Source of the DNA: Anaspis maculata
Lineage: Eukaryota; Arthropoda; Insecta; Coleoptera; Scraptiidae
Direction: 5' to 3'
Length of the DNA stretch: 64,000 nucleotides
NCBI GenBank assembly: GCA_949128115.1
Contig: OX421962.1
Coordinates: 10,138,262 to 10,202,261 of the forward strand
The notes beneath the pieces were generated by a model that was given only the letters and a program-made list of their open reading frames with translations, had not been told where the DNA came from and searched no databases. Of this stretch, positions 1-13,600 are shown piece after piece; position 1 is the first letter of the stretch; each line of letters starts with the position of its first letter. Position numbers and translations under genes: made by a program.

Positions 1-2120
1 GGAGTAACGCGTTCAAACGAGAGATGTAACGCGTTCGAACGAGAGGAGTAATGTGTTCGAACGAGAGATGTAACGCGTTCGAACAAGAAGTAAAGTAACG
101 CGCTCGATCGAGAGGAGCAGTGCGTTCAAACGAGAGAAGCAATGCGTCAAACGAGATAAGTAACGCGTTCAAACGGGAGAAGTAACGCGTTCAAACGGGA
201 GAAGTAACGCGTTCAACCGAGAAGTAAAGGACGCGCTCGAATGAGGAGTAAAGTTACGCACTCGAACGAGAGGAGCAATGCGTTCAAACGAGAGAAGCAA
301 TGCGTCAAACAAGAGAAGTAATGCGTTCAAACCAGAGAAGTAACGCATTCAAACGAGAGAAGCACCGCGTTTAAACGAGAAAAGTAACGCGTTGGAACGA
401 GAAGTAAAGGACGCGCTGAAGGAGAAGTAAAGTTACGCGCTTGAACGAGAGGAGCAATGCGTTCAAACAAGAGAAGCAATGCGTTCCAACGAGAGAAGTA
501 ACGCGTTCAAACAAGAGATGTAACGCGTTCGAGCGAGACAAGTAATGTGTTCGAACGAGAGATGTAACGCGTTCGAACAAGAAGTAAAGTAACGCGCTCG
601 ATTGAGAGGAGTAGTGCGTTCAAACGAGAGAAGTAACGCGTTCAACCGAGAAGTAAAGGACGCGCTCGAATGAGAAGTAAAGTTACGCACTCGAACGAGA
701 GGAGCAATGCGTTCAAAAGAGAGGAGCAATGCGTTCAAAAGAGAGAAGCAATGCGTTCAAACGAGAGAAGTAACGCATTCAAACGAGAGAAGTAACGCGT
801 TCATACGAGAAGTAAAAGACGCGCTCGAAGGAGAAGTAAAGTTACGCGCTCGATCGAGAGGAGTAGTGCGTTCAAACGAGAGAAGCAATGCGTTAAACGA
901 GAGAAGCAATGCGTCAAACAAGAGAAGTAATGCGTTCAAACCAGAGAAGTAACGCGTTCAAACGAGAGAAGTAACGCGTTCAAACGAGAGAAGTAACGCG
1001 TTCAACCGAGAAGTGAAGGACGCGCTCGAATGAGAAGTAAAGTTACGCACTCGAACGAGAGGAGCAATGCGTTCAAAAGAGAGAAGTAATGCGTTCAAAT
1101 GAGAGAAGCAATGCGTTCAAACAAGAGAAGTAACGCATTCAAACGAGAGAAGTAACGCGTTCATATGAGAAGTAAAAGACACGCTCGAAGGAAGAGGAGT
1201 TGAACGCATTGCGTTTAAAAGACAGAAGTAACGCGATCGAACGAGAGATGTAACGTGTTCAAAGTAGTTCAAACGAGAAAAGTAACGCGTTCGAACGAGA
1301 AGTTAAGTAAAGCATTCAAACGAGAGAAGTAACGCGTTCAAACGAGACAAGCAACGCGTTCGAACGAGAGAGCTCAACGATAGAAGTAACACGATCGAAC
1401 GAGAAGTAACGCGTTCGAATGAGAACTAACGCGTTCGAACGAGAACTAACGCGTTGAACGAGAACTAACGCGTTCGAACAAGAACTAACGCGTTCGAACG
1501 AGAACGAATGCGTTCGAACGAGATTTAACGTGATCAAACGAGGCAATCAATGCGTTCAAGGAGAGTAGCAATGCGTTCAAACGAGAGAACTGAACGAGTG
1601 TACACGAAAGAGACGCGTTTGAAGGAGGGAAGTAACGCGTTCGGACGAGGGAAGTAACGCGTTCGAACGAGAAGTAAAGTAATGCATTCAAACGAGAGAA
1701 GTAACGCGTTCAAACGAAGGAACCAACCGATAGAATCAACACGATCGAACGAGAAGTAAAGTAATGCGTTTGAACGAGAGAACTAACGCGTTCGAACGAG
1801 AGAGCTAACGCGTTCGAAAGAGAAAAGTAACGCCTTGGAACGAGAGAATCAATGCGTTCAAACAAGAGGACAACGAGTGTAAACGAAGAGTTAACGCGAT
1901 CGAACGAGAAGTAAAGTAATGCGTTCGAACGAGAGAACGAACGGAAAAGCAAATAACTTGTTCGTGGTTTTGAACAAGATAAGTAACGCCCTCAAACGAG
2001 AGAAGTAACGCGTTTGAACGAGAGAAGCAATGTGTTCAAACAAGAGAAATGAACGAGTGTATACGAGGGAAATAATGCTCGTAAATGAGAGAAATAAACG
2101 CATGTAGGTGAGAACGGGCA
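1..2120. repeat. 22-bp satellite array with higher-order structure
   Basis: Tandem monomers of about 22 bp, consensus close to GAAGTAACGCGTTCAAACGA, run from the window edge and decay after about 2100. Most carry the palindrome ACGCGT or its variants ATGCGT and GCGCTC, and many carry TTCGAA, so CpG is frequent in otherwise AT-rich DNA. A compound block (AAGTAAAGGACGCGCTCG..., then AAGTTACGCACTCGAACGAG) recurs near 223, 645 and 1009, with variants near 409 and 811, giving a higher-order period of roughly 360-420 bp. The array continues beyond the window. Confidence 0.95.
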
Positions 2121-3418
2121 ATACGTGAAAATGTGAAATTAATACGAATTTACAAGCGAAGAAGCCAAAAAAAATTAAGAACCTAAACCCCGTCAGGTTT
2201 GACAGGCAGAATAATTTTACTGGTCTCATAATGCAGCAGGATTATGACACAAACATGAACAAGCCAAGCTTTAGTCTGCAAGGTGGGGGGGGGAGGGTTC
2301 AATAACGGAGAACGTCAACGTCCGCACAAAAAAAATCATCATTTTTATATTTAAACCATTTACTTTATTAATCTTGGATTTTAAATATTCAACTTAATTT
2401 TCAACATATCCAAAACGTATCTTCTGAGTAATTTGCAGATGCATATCGAACAAAAAAAAAATCGGGGGAGACAAAAAAACAATAATAATACTCAATCAAG
2501 TCTTCGGCTCATTTACACTTTCACTAAATGAACGTCCAAATGCAGTCTTTTCAGTCGAATTTTCCAGAGGTTTTCCGTCGGGGTTGCTGTTGCTGGGAGA
2601 AGCCAGCTGGCTGCGGTGCACTCACTTTTTCGGGTTTTTTTCCTTTTTTTTTTTTTTGTTTGTTCAATTAATTTACACGATACATAACCATGCTAAGAGT
2701 TCTTACTAACACTTGCTAAAAAAAAATGGTAGTGTGGGAGAGCTATTATAAATTATGTATAACTTATTTGTTATAATTTTTTTCATTAATAGCGAGATTG
2801 TGTAGCCTTACATGTAGGCAAGCTCCAAGCTTCACAATCTCTCAAAGGCTCGCTTTTGCAAAGACACTCAATCAAAATATCATGAGATTTTATGTCACAT
2901 ATCACAAAAACTAACATTCAACCATTTGTTTTGTATTGTACAGCTAAAAGGGCTTCGGGACCCCGGCCATTGGAGGGTCTCCAAAGCAGCACAGTAAAAA
3001 AACCTACAGACGAAGTGTATACAATGAGACGTTGTCTTCACCGGTTCCCTAGGATAGTACGGGATAATATTTTTAGTTTTTCAAGCAAAGCATGTAAACT
3101 TTGAACGACAACAGCTATAGAAAGAGCAGTTCCTGGGAGACTAACAACACAATACCAAAAAACCCATGTTATACAAAATGTGGTGTACTATTTAATTAAT
3201 TAGTATAATATAATAATAATACAAATTGTTGCTTGAGGGGATTCGCAAACCTAATCACGTGACAATAAATACATTTACATTTTTTCCTTCCTCCTTCATA
3301 ATCATCATCATCATAATTGATTCTTCTAAATAATTTACAAAACGTTGGTATAGAAAACGTAACATATTACGGGAACATCTTTTTTTTTTAGTACTTAAGC
3401 AATTAAAAACTGAAACAC
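2121..3418. other. 3' flank / 3' UTR of nocte
   Basis: AT-rich DNA between the satellite and the nocte stop codon. The part next to 3419 is presumably 3' UTR. I see no gene. Short homopolymers occur near 2440-2470 and 2638-2660. Confidence 0.5.
3191..3196 (-). terminator. Candidate poly(A) signal of nocte
   Basis: ATTAAA on the minus strand about 225 nt beyond the stop codon, followed downstream by a T/GT-rich stretch near 3110-3170. A canonical AATAAA on the same strand is at 2364-2369, so a longer 3' UTR is possible. Neither can be confirmed without transcript data. Confidence 0.35.
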
Positions 3419-3618
3419 TTAGTCTTTCAATGCCGAATTTTCCTCGATCTTTTCCTTTGCCGCAATGTCCGACGAGGAAGTCGTGGTTGCGGTGATCGCC
3501 GCGGCCTTGCTGTTGGCAACAGATGAACTCACATTGGTGGACGTCGAATTGGTCAGGGAGCTGTTGTCGTTCAGTTTGGAGTCGTCCGCCTTCTCGGATT
3601 GGGACGAAAGGGAATTGC
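3419..3618 (-). CDS. nocte: nocte terminal coding exon 12, with stop
   Basis: Acceptor TTGCAG above 3618 (T-rich tract before it). Completes a Ser codon, then reads NSLSSQSEKADDSKLNDNSS, a Ser/Thr-rich stretch, ATTTSSSDIAAKEKIEEN and SALKD before TAA (3421-3419). The GC-rich codon use of this exon against its AT-rich surroundings, the acceptor and the phase all support it. It lies 6.8 kb downstream of exon 11. Confidence 0.88.
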
Positions 3619-6600
3619 CTGCAAATTAAAAAAAAAATCCTTGAGCCACTGAAGCGCACATCTCGCATCGTTTTTGTTTTTCAATATTGAATTCACATCT
3701 GGCCTCTGCAAGCACTGGACCAGTCACAATGCACACGCGTGACCCCTCCCGATTCCTTCACTTCATTTTTATCAGTCCCTCAATATCCGTATCTTGCTTG
3801 AAGAAGCAAGGTAGGTTAGATTACGTCGGTTAGGTTAGGCTCTGACGACAAATAACCTTGACAATTGACGTATGGTCCCAAGTCTATGTCGCGCCCTCTG
3901 CATTGAGCTTGCAAGAATACATCCCACTGTAAATAATCTTAATTCCAAGCAAACTTGAAGTTGACGTCGTTGACGTTAGCTTAGCGGTAAACAACTCACG
4001 GGTTCGATTCCCGGGTGGGACCTGACTCGTTTTCTTTGCTATCAGGTAGGTATGTTTTCATCCCAGTACAAGTACTAACAGGAAAATGCGCTACTGAGAC
4101 TCACACCTGTGAGGGCAAATTCACTCTTTTTAGTAGGCACCAATGTACCTTTACAGCTGTGAAGCATCACTGTCTTGTTAGCATCTGTCACTTGTTTCGC
4201 CGCTAGTTATTATCCCATGTTTTTCATTTCACAGTCTACCATTACCTTTGTTTTCTGTCCCTTTGCTTAGACTGGAAAAAATTTAAAAAAATCTCAAGCA
4301 ACGGAATCAGATGGTAATTTCCCATTTGAGGAAAAAACATGGTCACAAGTGAAATCATCTATCCATCAATGGAACTGAATGGAAATTACCATGTGGAAAA
4401 ATATGGTTGGAAATGGAATCAACCAATAACGAAATGAAATGGAAATCACCATTTGAAATGAATATGGTCTTCTGTGGAATTGGAAAGAAATCAAATTTAA
4501 TGGAAAATACCATTACACAGCCAAAATGGACCAATATATACCACAATAATCCATATTAAACCATAACAAATGAATTCATACGGATTCTAGTGGTGATTTA
4601 CAACAGGGCAATGTCAACGTGTTACGACATTGTCGAATTCAAAGAAAAACCCTGTTAGATTAAAAAGACAGTAAACGTTGTCATTGGAAAAAAGTTGAGT
4701 ACCATCGTGTCATCAAATGAATTTATATTTTAGGCAGCCTGCGACGGAGAAAATGTGCGCAGTGTTGGTTCACACGACATCAGAATAAATTTCAAATTTG
4801 ATATTTTGCGTTCCAAGTCTCAGTCTTATAGTCTTCACCTTCACTGATTTTTGAAATTTTCTTAGAAACTAGTTTTTTGTCAAAAACAAAATCCCAAAAT
4901 AAATGCTAACTAACAGTCTAGCCTTATTATGAACAAAATTGGAAACCCTAAAAATGAAAACATTTTCTTTTTTCTTTTCCGAACTTAAGATGACGGTAAC
5001 AGATACGTGAAACTGCAAAAAAGCAAAGTTGTAGAGGATGAAATTTACAAAAGAAATGTCTAAGAAGTTATACAGGTGTTCAAAAAGTACCGCATTTCAA
5101 GTCCAGAGTGATATACAGGTATACCAGAAACAGTCTAAAGAAATAAAACCCTAGACATCTTATTTCATGGTCACCTACCTATTCGCGATTAAAATTAATT
5201 TTTCTAGTCCCAAGATGGCTGCCAAATGCAGATTGAAATGAATAGTGACAGCTGAACTGCCAATGACATTAGAGTAACACAACAATGGCAACCAATCAAT
5301 GTCAACGCATACCGCTTTTGGCAGCCATCTTGTGGCGGCAAAATATCAATTTGAATCGCGAAAAAGGTTTTCATTTCGAAATTCGGCTTTTCTATGACTT
5401 CTCAGCCCCGTCCAACTTTATAACCACAGAGGTTGGATATTATTAAACTCGACTTGTAAGTGGTGGATCATTAAAAAAAAATTATTGTCGCATGTGACGT
5501 CAAGTACAGGCTGTTCACGTATAATTTATACTCCCCCCCCCCTGGGGACTTCCCCTTGAAGATTATTTTCAAAATTTGAAAAACGATTCTCAAATGACGC
5601 TTTCTTTCCGTAGGCTTCGAATTTTCTGTTACACTGCTTACAGGATGCAACATCGAAAATTTTCATCAAATTGGACAGCCTGTATTTCAACATGGGAATC
5701 GATTCCGCTTTTCATCCTGATTATAAATATATATCACACTTCATAGGTTAGTCAACAGAACACTTGTGAAAAAATAGATGGAATTTTCAAAAATATCTAA
5801 AAATGATAAATATAAATAATCTAAATATCTAGAAAGTTCAATTCGGTATGCGACTTTCTTTGATAAAGATGTATGGGCGTTGCAATCTAGTAGTTTTTGA
5901 ATTTTCGAAAAACAAAAGTGAAAAATTTCCCAAATTTGTTGGAAATTTTGAAAAATTAATAGCATTGCCCGTACTTTTTTTTTTGAGGAGTTTCTACTGC
6001 AAGGAAAAAATAAACAAAAACCGATTCCCGTCAAAAACATTTTTAGTCACACATCAGAAACCCCTCAACACCCTGTACACGCAATGGTACAGAGATCGCT
6101 ACAATCGCTAGCTTTATGTTTATGTAAGGTTATGTTATAAGAAATAGAATAGTAATTTAGATCCTAACTACGACATGGTGGAGGCGCCGGGTAAGACCCA
6201 TCCTGCATGTATTGTAGATTGTAGCGATCTTCCCCATATAATTTGTAATCATTCCACGTAAGAGATGTTACATGCGACAATATCCGGCAAATTACAGCCA
6301 AATACCTGAAACCAGTTCATGAACTATTCATGGAAATAAAAATGGAATGAAAAATGTCACACTTTGAAGCACTGTATCGCCTTTACAGAGTCGAATTTTT
6401 TAAACTAATCTCACAGGCAGATATAAAATGGGATATCTTTTTTTGATTTGATTAATTCTGGGAAACCTGTATACAGGGTATTTCAGCGATGATAGCAAAA
6501 AATCAACTGTGGGTAGATCTCGTCAAAATATGACGGAAACCTATACAGGGTGTTTGCAAACTTGGGGTAGAAAATTGAACCGCAGTTAGAGAAATGCTTT

Positions 6601-9600
6601 AAAAACTATCAGAATAATGTTACCGTGTGTTTTCCGAAAACCGCATCAGCTCATAACTTTTCTCCTATGGGATATACAGGGCGTCCTGAAATAAATGTTA
6701 CAAAACTGACAAGGAGATGGAAAATTGAAAAATAAGGGGACTTTTGTTAATAAACATACCCTCCTAAACGTACAATAACGGAGATACAGGCCTTCAAAGT
6801 TGTTTAATAAAAGCAGTTTTTTTTTGCATAACTCTTGAACCGTTCAACCGATTTCAATCAAATTTGAACTATAGTTTACTGAAACAGGTCTCTATTGAAC
6901 AATAATAACGCATTTCATCAAACATTTTTAGGGGCGAAGATAATAGGGGGTGCCCTCCCTCTTTTCCCCCGTATTTTTGACCTCCCCAAATATTTTTGGA
7001 AATTGTTTCAATTTTTGAATTCCACATTCAATTTAAAGAAAAAAGTTACTCTTGCAAAATTTTGAATAGAGGCTTAGTTTTTGAGATGGGTATTCGAAAT
7101 TGAAACATTGCAAAACATCTCGAAATCGCCACTTTCCTGGGCCTAAAAATTAAAATTCAAGAAAACCCTTGATTCGTCAACTGGAATGAGTTTTCCGGCG
7201 TTTTAAGTTGATAAACCATAATTTTCGCTGAGAAACATGGAGTTTAAAAAAAAAAACAATTTGGGCCCTGGAAATTGGCGATTTCGTGATGTTTTCTGAT
7301 GTTTCAAACCCAAATATCTTGAAAATGGAGCCTCTAATCAAAATTTTGCAAGAGTAACTTTTTTCTTTAAATTGAACGCAGAATTCAAAAATTGAAACCG
7401 TTTTCAGAAATATTCAGGGGGGGTTAAAGATAGGGGGAAAGGGGGGAGGGTAGCCCCATTATCTTCGCCCGTAACAATGTCTCATGAAATTCATTATTAT
7501 TGTTCAATAAAGACCTGTTTCAATAAACTTTGGTTAGAATTTGAATGAAATCGGCTGAACGGTTCAAAAAGTATGCAAAAAAAAACAACTTAGAAGGCCT
7601 GTATCTCCGTTATTATACGTTTGGGAGGGTATGTTTATTAAACAAAAGTCCCCTTATTTTTCAATTTTTTATCTCCCTGTGAGTTTTGTAACACAAATTC
7701 CGGGACACCCCTGTATTGATTTGAAATTTTAATGGGTTATTTGAGACCACTTTTGCTATTTTTCGTGTTGATCATGAAGCAACTTTTACTTCCGGATTCA
7801 CTTCCGGAAGTAACCGGAAGTGACATCAACTTTTAATTTTCAAATGGAACACCCTTTGTATTTTTTGATATTCGGATAGATTTTTTTATTGACACAGTGG
7901 TCTTGAAAATTCTCTATGATGAAAAATGACGATTCTAAGCTGGATTCCCAGTTGCGAATATTCGGACAGAAAATGCGAAATTTAATGTCAAAGTTGTCAT
8001 ATTGGCCAATCAGAGCCCTCGAATTCAAAATTTGACATATAAAATCGCATTTTCTGTCCGAATATTCGCATCTGGGAATCCAGCTTTATAGCGGATCGAA
8101 TATAACAAGAAATCATCAAATTATGGGTACCAGAGATGAAAATCTGAAGTTGAAAGTTTGTTCATTTTTCATGTCGATTTCAACCGGCAACGCTTCCTGG
8201 CATGAACAATAAACAAACTTTCAACTTCAGATTTTCATTTGTGGTCGCAGCCACCTCTGGCACCAATAATTTGATAAATTTCTCTTGTATTCGATCTGCT
8301 ATAAAATCGTCATTTTTTATCACAGAGAATTTTCAAGGACCACCACTGTGTCAACAAAAAAAAAACTCTATCCGAATGTCAAAAAATATACAGGTGTTTC
8401 ATTTGAAAATGAAAAGTTGTTGTGTTCCGGAAGTAACCGGAAGTGAGAGAAGCTTCATGATTAACGTAAAAAATAGCAAAAGTGGTCTCAAATACCTCAT
8501 AAAAATGTCAAATTTATATATCCCATAGGAGGAAAGTTATGGGCTGGTACGGTTTTCGAAAAACACACGGTATATTTATAATCAGGATGAAAAGCGGAAT
8601 CGATTCCCATATTACAATACAGGGGGAGTCCAATTTGACAAGAAATTTCGGTGTTGCACCCTGCAAGCAATATACCACAGAAAATTTTTGTGCACAGATT
8701 CGAAGCCTAGGGAAGAATCATATGAGAATAGTAAGTATCTTTTATTCTCTGTAAAAATAAAATTGCAACACCCTGTACATAATTGAAAACGCTGAGTTTT
8801 TCACTTTCAAAATTAAAATCGAATATTTGCACGCCTGGCAAAATAATGGCATCTTCAATGTATGGAGCAAGCTCATAAGAAGGGGTGGACCACCACTTTT
8901 ACACGTTGCATGGCAAGCCTGCCCTAGCATACTCCGAAAGACTGATCTGGTCGTCTTTTCCAAGTCGAATACCATCCAAAACAACGTTTGAAATCCAAAA
9001 ACAGAGCCCGCAGCCGAAACCGAACAAAACCTCAGAAATTTCAATTGACAAACCGTGCAACCAGATCCGGTAATCGGGCGTAGTTCATGAGCAGACAGAT
9101 ATGCCAGTTGGATGGCTACAAGGTAACTCACGCACCTTCCCTCCCTATTCTTATATCCTCCTAGCATTGGACCGACGACATTATATCGCTTTGGACTCGA
9201 AATGCGGTGCTTCAGATTTTGTTACTGATCTTTCTTGGCTCAAAAATTAGCCACCGATAAAGTTATAGCCAGTAATTCGCTCCAAGACGATTCGCGCACA
9301 TTAATCGCAGCTCACGCTGAAACTAGAAAATATACGGATACAACAACACTCCAGACAATATTCAAGAAAATTTCATTTTCTACAACTTTGCTCTTATACA
9401 ATTTCATGTACATAAAAGAGTTCCCTCAACGTTAAAAAAATTAGCGAATAGGGTCAGTTTCAAGTTTTCTTCCAAATACTAGGCCGGGTTTTTGATTTTT
9501 ACTTTGTATTTACTGGTTATTGATAAAAGAAAAAACATGGTATGCTTAGGTACCTCGTAAAATGACTTTTTGCGCTGAGAATATATTTACTACTCTAGTG

Positions 9601-10643
9601 AGCACACCTTAGAACCCCCAGCAGTCTTTCCAACGTCTGAAAGGTGTATACTAGCAAAAAAATGATGGCTATCTTCCGTGAGATGAATTAAGATTTTTCT
9701 TACAAATAATTAGTAGGATTATTGTGTGGAGTGGGCATTAGGTACACATGACTTTTTTTTCTTAGCAAAAATACTACAGCCTGAAAATCAAACGCCAATG
9801 TGGTCGGTTTTGGTACATCAAAATTTAAATAAATAAATAGATTTATTTATTTATTTACATCAAAATTTGCTTCAAATATCACCAGTTATAGCCAAGCAAA
9901 GTGAAATGCATCGCAATTTATTTCAACGCCAGTTGAAGAGGGTCGAACTTCCCAACAAAAAGCTGCATTTTAGAATTTTTTTGGAACTGCCATTCTGGCG
10001 AGGGCGAAATAATTCAAGAATCTGTATCGTGAACACAAAAAAAAATTGCAACACTAGATTTCTACAACACTCCCAGCAGTTCAACACAGCGGTTTTTTAT
10101 TCAATTTGAAAATACACCAACTCCCAATAACAACTAAAAATAGTTTGTTAATGTGCTACAAAGTCCATGAACCCACCACCTTGCTGGATAAATAAAATCG
10201 TGTGTATTTGTGTCCTAATCTTGGTTCCAAACTCAAGTAGGTACTTGCACGTTTCTGAAAATACTGTTACATTAGAAACTGTTTCAATTTTTAACGATTT
10301 TTTTAATGAATTGTTACAGAACACTGCTGAACACAATGAACAATGCTTTCGTGCTTTGTTGCAAAAAAGTCGAAGGGGGAAAATGCCCACGAATGCCATC
10401 ATCAGCACTTACTTTGATAGTATTGGCGGGAGGGCGCCTTGTTCGCGTTGGAACGGTGCTTTGGGCCGGCAGTGCTATTCTGGGACAATCCCAAACTTGG
10501 CGGCAGTATCGGCCTTTGAATCGGGTTTGGGATTCTCGGCGGCATCTGTACCACAGAAAAAAAAGCACGTTTGTTTACTGCCCTCCACTGATTGCGTACT
10601 GCAGCGTTAGACAATACCATCATGTTTCCGGACTGCTGCTGCT

Positions 10644-10674
<31 letters not shown>

Positions 10675-13600
10675 ATTGCCGACGTTCTGGTACAAGTACT
10701 TGTGCTGAGCGGTCGGGCTCGGCTGCGGCGGGGGCTGTTTGCAATTCTGCCTCAGCTTCGGCGAGGAGATTTGCGAACCTGCAACGAAAAATCCTTCGTT
10801 TTTACATTCCAGTGAAGAAACGTCGGCCCGGAGAGAAACGGACGGAGGGGGCGGAGATCGGGGCGCGAAACGTGTCGACTTACCGGAATTGAAGACCGAC
10901 GAGAGGACTTCCTGGCTACCGGGACTCTTGAGCTGCTGCGACCGGCCGCCGCCGCCGCTCACCTGGTCCCCCCCGATGCCCGGCTGCTGGCTGCCCATGC
11001 CCTTCATGAACTGGGTGGGCAGGCCGGCCGCCGCGGCCGACCTGTACTGCTGCTGGGCGTTCAGGGCGGCGGCCAGCTGCATCGGGGTGCTGAGAAAGTG
11101 CGAACTGAAACTCTGCAATCCGGCATTGGTGTGCGACTGGCTGTGGGTGCCAAACACGTTGCCCTGCAGCCCGTATCCAGCCTGGTGTTGCTGTAACTGA
11201 GCAGACTGAATAGTAGAACTCCCGGGCTGTTGAAAATACCCTGTCTGACCTGTTGTACAAATCACACACTATTAACACACTTTCTTTTCATGTTTTACTT
11301 GATTTCGATGAAATATACAAACAATGCAGTGCACCCTACGAAAACAGCTCCGCCACACACGCACAAAAAATACATCTTTGCTCATTTACGTATACAATTT
11401 ATTATTATTCAAACAATACATTCAAAGTTCTGCTCTACCAAGCTACTGTCTACTACAACAAAATGCTAATAACTACTAAACTACACAAAAGTATAAACTA
11501 CAAAAAAATATAGTTTTTTTTTAGTCTTAATACCACATTATAGAAAAAATCGTGTAATACTTGAAAAAAGCTTTGGCCTTACTTAGTGTAGGTACAACAA
11601 AACACAAGAACAAAAATAGCATGGTCACCGCATACCAAACACAGGTAGGAGAATAACAAAATGGGGGAGAAGAGGAAACAAGCTCTGAACAACCCAAACA
11701 ATAGAAAGGGAAAGAAAAAACGGATGGGAGGTGGGTGAGAAACAATAAGCAAGTTAGCACAAATTCCACGGAGATTGATTATAAATTTTTGCAGTACCTG
11801 TCGATCCGGAATAGTACGAGGAAGAGGGCTGCAGGCCCGGAACGACGTTGTTCTGGACGGGACCCGCGGGCGCCCTTTGCATAACGCCGGCGCTCTGCAA
11901 GTAATTGGCCTGGAGCGCCGGTTCGTAAGTCATGTAAACTTGCTGGCTCTGCTGCGACTGCTGCTGGTAGGCCTGGCCCACGCCACCGGCTTTGGTACCT
12001 GCAAAGTCAAAAACATATTTTTAGTTTTTTTTTTCCATCTTCCTCTGGCCACAAAATTACTCATCGTCGGCTTCGAAACAATGTTTTGCACTTTTTGACG
12101 CAATTCAAGTTCAGTTTCAAGTGAAAGGTTTTGAGTTTGATTATCTTTTGTTTTCCTTGGGAATTGTCAGATTTTTGCTAATTCCGTTAATTTGAAATTT
12201 CACCCCGTCACTAGCGCTCTTCTTTTCTTGGCAGATTTTCTATATTATTTCTCCCAAAAATTCATCTACTTTGTCAATTGATTCTGATAATTTCAAAAAT
12301 TACGCGAGTTGGAGAGAAACCCAACATCGCAACCGACTCGTCGTTGAGTACCCTTCATTTTAGTACGATTTATTGTTGAATTGTCGGTGCGATACAACGC
12401 GATAAATTACGCCAAAGACGTATTTGAGTTCTATTTACCTCGGCCTGCTGCCGTTTCTTTTCTGTTACCACTTTTAGCTATCTGATTTGGACCGTAACAA
12501 GATTCGTTTATTATTTGTGAAAAAATGATGGCACTCCTTCGAATTTGTTACGTTCCAACCTCGCCCACCAGCATGTTGCGCTAACTGGAGTCGGGGCCGA
12601 GCTGTGGTTGAAGTATTTTTCGCCGTTGCGACTTTTTATGGAACATGTTATGAATTATGATTGTTCGACAGGGGATGATTTCAGTAAACCTTTGGTTCTA
12701 TTTTGAATCAAATCGGTTAAACGGTTCACAAGTTATGCGGGAAAAAACGATTATTTATTTGTTATTTTCAACTTTGAAGGGCTGTATCTCTGTTATTAGG
12801 CATTTCTCAAATGTTTTCTGAAGAAAGTCTCCTTCATTTTTCATTCTCTATCGATCCTAAACTTGATGACATAAAAGTCGGACCACCCTGTATACGAGTA
12901 TTTTGACAATTCGCGCGATTGTCAATGGTTATCTGACAGAAGCGACAGAACAAAACCGACGTAAAAACTTACAAACTAGCTTCGCCATTTTAGCCGCCAG
13001 AGGGCGTCTAGATTTTTCAAATCGCGAATAGCACAAAAATTGAACACTCTGTATCGTTGAAAATAATTGCACGAGGTGGAACTTTTCAAGTCAATAATTT
13101 TATGTATTACATCTTTTTCTCTATTTTGCAAGGCAAGGGCGTTAGGAAAGCCCGACGCACTGTTGTAGGACCCTGTATAATGGCGGCTTTACAGAACTTC
13201 GTATGTCGCCGGCGACCATTCCCCACTCCACTGTAGTTGAATAATTTCAACGACACGACTCGTGTCGCGGGAATTATGGAGGGAGGTAGGGGAGTACAGG
13301 CAGATCGAATCCTATTGGCCAGCGATGCTGTCGCCGGCGACATATGAAGTTCTGTAAAGCCGCCATAAAGGACAACGTTGTCCAGATTTCGTTCTTTTAG
13401 CGGAACGATGTTCTCGATGCCGCATGTTCGCGACTAAAAACGTACCAGGGCTTCTGTGTGCAGGGAAGCGAGGTCGGTATTTGGATGTGCGTAGCCTTCC
13501 TCGCCTTGTGCATTCGTTTCGTAATTTCGTCGTTTCGTTTCGCCTCAAATCGAGGCTTTGCTCAACGATTTCTACGGCGTCTCTTGGAGCGTGCTAATGT

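Larger units (their letters stand above)
5505..8777. mobile_element. Outer TA-flanked fold-back element with nested elements
   Basis: Starts TACAGGCTG and ends CACCCTGTA. The arms near 5560-5735 and 8568-8735 are inverted copies (for example GGAATCGATTCCGCTTTTCA against its complement). At least two further palindromes are nested inside (6675-7715 and about 7846-8395). No transposase is visible. A related left arm recurs in reverse near 42370-42560. Confidence 0.7.
3619..10412 (-). other. Intron 11 of nocte (6,794 nt)
   Basis: No host exon recognised. It contains a dispersed repeat related to 50868-51005 (about 3830-3935), a tRNA-like B-box segment near 3970-4025, and the nested fold-back element 5505-8777. 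From about 8780 to 10400 I see no recognisable gene or repeat family. Confidence 0.8.

Noticed and set aside
371..2229. Series of open frames reading RSNALLLSFERVTSLV-like repeats
   Set aside because: Products of the 22-bp satellite (three monomers make 66 bp, a multiple of three); no independent coding signal.
3838..3850. GGTTAGGTTAGG, telomere-like TTAGG repeats
   Set aside because: Only two units, and the same sequence recurs in a dispersed repeat at 50868; not a telomeric tract.
10396..10413. nocte ending at the SKC stop just after exon 11
   Set aside because: A strong GTAAGT donor precedes that stop and exon 12 joins in exact phase; kept only as a possible retained-intron form.
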